Source: JACVRW01 sp963765135
Lineage (GTDB): Bacteria; Actinomycetota; Thermoleophilia; Solirubrobacterales; Thermoleophilaceae
Length of the DNA stretch: 64,000 bases
Assembly (NCBI GenBank): GCA_963765135.1
Contig: CAVXUX010000002.1
Span: 496,001 to 560,000 of the forward strand
Direction: 5' to 3'
Shown here: piece after piece, positions 61,039 to 64,000 of the stretch
Position numbering within the stretch: position 1 is the first letter of the stretch
Layout: every line of letters starts with the position of its first letter
The notes under the pieces: model-generated
Told to the model about the DNA's origin: nothing
Database searches by the model: none
What the model saw: only the letters and a program-made list of their open reading frames with translations
Program-made: the position numbers and the translations under genes

Positions 61039-63039
61039 GTGGGCAGGCCCCCCTTTTGGCCCTGGGTCGTAGCGGCTGCCGCCGTGACCTTCGGCGCGCT
61101 CGCGTTGGTGTTGAATGCGCTCGCGGGCTCGCACGGAGAGCCCGCGTGGCAGTCCGTGCTCGCGGGTGTCGTGGTCCTCGCCTCGAGCGGAGTCGGGCTG
61201 CTGGTGGCATTCCGGCGCCCCGGTCACCCGATCGGCTGGCTGCTGCTGGCGAACGCCTTTCTCCTCACGACCATCGGCTTCGCGCAGGCCTATGCGGCTT
61301 ACGCCCTGCAGGAGCAGCCGGGGGCGCTGCCTGGCCCAGAGTGGGCGGTGCTGTGGGATCAGTCGTCGTGGCCGCTTCTGTTCGCGGTGCTGATCGCGAT
61401 CGCGTTTGTCTTTCCCGACGGCCGCCTGCCCTCACCAAGGTGGCGGCGCATTGCGTTCGGTGCCGCTGCGTCCTTCGCGGCCTTTCTCGTTCTGAGCTTC
61501 TTCGACCCCGAGCCGTTCGAAGCGCCGTACGAGCGCGTGGACAGACCGCTGCCCGGGCTGCCGGAGATGCTCGTGGTGCTCTGGCCTCTCGCCCTGCTCG
61601 GCATGGTCGCCAGCCTGCTTGCGGGCGCCCAGGCCGTGCGCGTGCGCTTCAGGCGCGCCCGCGGGATTGAGCGCCTGCAGCTCAGGTGGCTCGCCTACAC
61701 CGCGGTGCTGGTTCCGGCCACGCTGCTCGTCTGCCTAGCGGGAACGCTGGCGGCCGACGGCGTCGAGCAAAAGGACGTGTTCAACGCCCTGTTCTTCTTC
61801 ATGCTCGGCGCCATCCCGACGTCGGTAGGGGTAGCAGTTCTTCGCTACCGCCTCTATGCCATCGACCGGGTCATTAACCGCACACTCGTCTACGGCGTGC
61901 TCACCCTGCTGCTCGCGGGGGCCTATGCGGCCACGACTCTCGTGCTCGGGACCGCGCTCGGGAGCGGTTCCGCCTGGCCGACGGCGGCGGCAACGCTGCT
62001 CGTAGCGGTCGCGTTCCGGCCGCTCCGCGGGCGGGTGCAGGACGCAGTGGACCGCCGCTTCAACCGCGCTCGCTATGAAGCGCGGAGGCAGATCGTCCGC
62101 TTCCTCGATGACCTGCGCGCGGGACGCGCCGCGCCCGAGGCGGTTGAGCCGCTGCTCCGCGAGGTGCTCGCCGACCCACGGCTCGAGCTGCGCTTCTTCC
62201 TGCCCGAGAGCGAGCTCTACGTCGATGGGCATGGCTACCCGGCCGGCCACCCGCCGGACGACGGGCGCGTGCGGACCCCGGTCACGCGCGCCGGACTTCC
62301 CCTCGGGATGGTGCTCCACAGCCCGATCGACGAAAATCGGCCGGGATTGCTCGACGAGGTCGTGGAGGGGGCCGGTCTGGCGATCGAGATCGCAAGGCTC
62401 CGGGTCGAGCTTCGCCGCCAGCTCGACGAGGTCGATGCGTCGCGCGCGCGAATCGTGTCCGCGGGCTACCAGGAGCGGCGACGCCTCGAGCGCGACCTGC
62501 ATGATGGTGCCCAACAGCGGCTCATCTCGATCGGCCTGGCCCTGCGCCACGCGCAGCACGAGCTGGCCGTCTCGCCTGAGGAGGCGAGCGATTCGATCGA
62601 CGGCGCCGTCACTGAGATCGACGTTGCGATCGAGGAGCTCCAAGAGCTCGCAAGGGGAGTCCGGCCGGCCCAGCTCGATGCAGGGCTGACCCCAGCTCTC
62701 AGAGAGCTTGCCGCACGCGCCCCGTTGCCCGTCCAGGTCAAGGCGAACGGGGAGCGCTTTCCGCAGGAGATCGAGGCGGCGGCGTACTTCATCGCGAGCG
62801 AAGGGCTGACCAACGCTGTCAAGCATTCAGAGGCCCGCCAGGTCACCTTGAGCGCGGAGCGCCTGAACGGAAAGCTCACCGTCTCAATTTCCGACGACGG
62901 GATTGGTGGCGCTTCGGCGACCAGGGGCTCGGGGCTGCGAGGCCTGGCGGACCGGGCGGCAGCCCATGGCGGCAAGCTTGCGATCGAGAGCAACCCAGAC
63001 TGTGGGACCGTCCTCACCGCGGAGCTGCCATGCGTGTAG
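61039..63039 (+). CDS. Sensor histidine kinase (NarL/LiaS type)
   Basis: About 666 residues from GTG 61039. Seven to eight N-terminal helices (first PFWPWVVAAAAVTFGALALV), a GAF-like region (about 355-450), HisKA_3 with RRRLERDLHDGAQQRLISIG (His in DLHDG), and HATPase_c with ASEGLTNAVKHS, DDGIGGA and GSGLRGLADR. It should phosphorylate the next gene's product; the two overlap by 10 nt. Signal unknown. An ATG at 60892 would add a long unlikely leader. Confidence 0.9.
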   Translation: MGRPPFWPWVVAAAAVTFGALALVLNALAGSHGEPAWQSVLAGVVVLASSGVGLLVAFRRPGHPIGWLLLANAFLLTTIGFAQAYAAYALQEQPGALPGPEWAVLWDQSSWPLLFAVLIAIAFVFPDGRLPSPRWRRIAFGAAASFAAFLVLSFFDPEPFEAPYERVDRPLPGLPEMLVVLWPLALLGMVASLLAGAQAVRVRFRRARGIERLQLRWLAYTAVLVPATLLVCLAGTLAADGVEQKDVFNALFFFMLGAIPTSVGVAVLRYRLYAIDRVINRTLVYGVLTLLLAGAYAATTLVLGTALGSGSAWPTAAATLLVAVAFRPLRGRVQDAVDRRFNRARYEARRQIVRFLDDLRAGRAAPEAVEPLLREVLADPRLELRFFLPESELYVDGHGYPAGHPPDDGRVRTPVTRAGLPLGMVLHSPIDENRPGLLDEVVEGAGLAIEIARLRVELRRQLDEVDASRARIVSAGYQERRRLERDLHDGAQQRLISIGLALRHAQHELAVSPEEASDSIDGAVTEIDVAIEELQELARGVRPAQLDAGLTPALRELAARAPLPVQVKANGERFPQEIEAAAYFIASEGLTNAVKHSEARQVTLSAERLNGKLTVSISDDGIGGASATRGSGLRGLADRAAAHGGKLAIESNPDCGTVLTAELPCV

Positions 63040-63686
63040 TGATAGCGGAGGACCAGGTGCTCCTGAGGGAGGGCCTGGCGCGCCTCTTCGAAGACGGGGG
63101 GCATGAGGTCGTCGCCTCGCTTGCGGACGCCGAGCACCTGCTGCCCACGGTCGCGGGGCACCGCCCAGACCTTGTGGTCCTGGACGTGCGCATGCCGCCT
63201 TCATTCACCGACGAGGGGGCGCGTGCCGCGAAGCAGATCAAGGAGCAGCACCCGGAGCTGGGAGTGCTCGTTCTCTCCCAACACGTCGAGACCGCCCATG
63301 CAGTTGAGCTCGTGAGTCAAGGCGGGTTCGGCTATCTGCTCAAGAACCGCGTGCTCGACGTAGGGGCGTTTCTCGCGGCAGCGGAGCGCGTGGCCACGGG
63401 GGGCTCGGCGCTCGATCCTCAAGTCGTCGCCAGCCTCGTATCGCCGGGGCGCGCGGAGGCGGATCCGCTCGCCGCGCTCTCCGCACGGGAGCGCGAAGTG
63501 CTCGAGCTGATGGCGGAGGGGCTCACCAACGCCGGAATCGCGAAGCGCCTGGTCCTGAGCGAGCGCACGGTCGAGGCGCACGTGCGCAGTGTGCTGATGA
63601 AGCTCTCGATTCCCGAGAGCGGCGATGCTCACCGGCGCGTGCTCGCCGTGCTCGCCCACCTCACGGCAGCGCAGATCCAGTACTAG
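63030..63686 (+). CDS. NarL/LuxR-type response regulator
   Basis: A 218-residue regulator. Receiver domain: MRVVIAEDQVLLREGL with acidic pair, phosphoacceptor Asp52 in VVLDVRMPP, Lys in YLLKNRV. Effector HTH: LSAREREVLELMAEGLTNAGIAKRL, SERTVEAHVRSVL. Partner of the overlapping sensor kinase. Target genes are not evident, though the adjacent unknown gene or the PspC/SHOCT genes are possible. Confidence 0.95.
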   Translation: MRVVIAEDQVLLREGLARLFEDGGHEVVASLADAEHLLPTVAGHRPDLVVLDVRMPPSFTDEGARAAKQIKEQHPELGVLVLSQHVETAHAVELVSQGGFGYLLKNRVLDVGAFLAAAERVATGGSALDPQVVASLVSPGRAEADPLAALSAREREVLELMAEGLTNAGIAKRLVLSERTVEAHVRSVLMKLSIPESGDAHRRVLAVLAHLTAAQIQY

Positions 63687-63774
63687 CGCTTACCGAGAAC
63701 GAGTACCTGCCCCGATGTGCGGCGGCACGGCCGAGCCTAGGTTGGCAACAGGGAAACCAACCACAGGAGGAATC

Positions 63775-64000
63775 ATGTCCACGCACGCCGCCCGACCCGC
63801 AATAGACGTCGCACCCAGCGCTCCGGCACGCCCAGGGCTTGCCCTTGCGCTCGCGCTGCTATCGGTGCCGGGAGTCACGATCACCTGGGATTTGTCGGCG
63901 ATCGCCGGCTTCGCCGGAACGGGCGTGGGCATCGCCGCGATCGTCCTCGGCCTCCAGGCGCGTGCCCGGCTCGACGGCGAAAAGGGCACACGGATGGCCA
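63775..64000 (+). CDS. Small membrane protein, 3' end outside window
   Basis: ATG 63775, preceded by caggagg, opens a frame to the window end: STHAARPAIDVAPSAPARP, then two hydrophobic stretches (LALALALLSVPGVTITWDL and IAGFAGTGVGIAAIVLGL). The layout resembles DUF4190-type two-helix proteins. Function unknown. Confidence 0.65.
   Translation, partial: MSTHAARPAIDVAPSAPARPGLALALALLSVPGVTITWDLSAIAGFAGTGVGIAAIVLGLQARARLDGEKGTRMA

Overview
The window is very GC-rich DNA, densely packed with genes, with many GTG and TTG starts and many 4-nt ATGA/GTGA overlaps. Gene content points to an Actinomycetota chromosome: a uvrC-rapZ-gap-pgk-tpiA block, an F420-type nitroreductase, a DUF1918 protein, Tad-type pseudopilin genes and NarL-type two-component genes. 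gpmI instead of gpmA, and tgt next to glycolytic genes, fit Thermoleophilia/Solirubrobacterales; that placement is inference, since no rRNA is present.

Layout. 0-5 kb: glycosyltransferase tail, YgjP-like metallopeptidase, ABC-2 exporter plus crotonase, MFS transporter plus small membrane protein. 5-11.4 kb: aromatic catabolism cluster (pobA, PaaK-type CoA ligase, FCD-GntR regulator, pcaH, pcaG, pcaB, pcaC) converting 4-hydroxybenzoate through protocatechuate to the enol-lactone. 11.4-15.8 kb: uppP, small proteins, three Tad-like genes and an LPFTG-anchored repeat protein. 15.8-23.3 kb: sparse accessory DNA with small proteins, GNAT, a canonical NAD-formate dehydrogenase, gene remnants, and a frameshifted TadG-VanY-SLT fusion. 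23.3-25.4 kb: MBL-fold protein, crotonase, MaoC hydratase. 25.4-34.9 kb: uvrC, rapZ, gap, pgk, tpiA, gpmI, tgt and a FAD oxidoreductase, a nearly continuous co-directional run. 34.9-44.6 kb: DoxX/TetR pair, phosphoesterase-lipoprotein-Ser/Thr kinase operon, two metallopeptidases, TSP3-repeat secreted protein, second Ser/Thr kinase. 44.6-52.1 kb: rlmH, argS, secreted hydrolase, tandem-HD protein, HAD phosphatase, a TlpA-CcmH-CcdA cytochrome c maturation operon, tRNA-Gly(CCC). 52.1-60 kb: gene debris, a large LuxR-family ATPase regulator divergent from an MFS-RibD-SDR operon. 60-64 kb: PspC/SHOCT proteins and a NarL-type sensor/regulator pair.

Two features stand out. First, at least fourteen single-base indels interrupt otherwise clean reading frames, eleven of them between 50.7 and 59.6 kb, while the housekeeping genes are intact; this is either local consensus error or recent decay. 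Second, the TadG-VanY-SLT protein joins a pilus pseudopilin-like N-terminus to two peptidoglycan-cutting domains, and a decayed copy of its catalytic core lies 6 kb away. Five of eleven convergent gene pairs share a CTAG in which both stop codons overlap.
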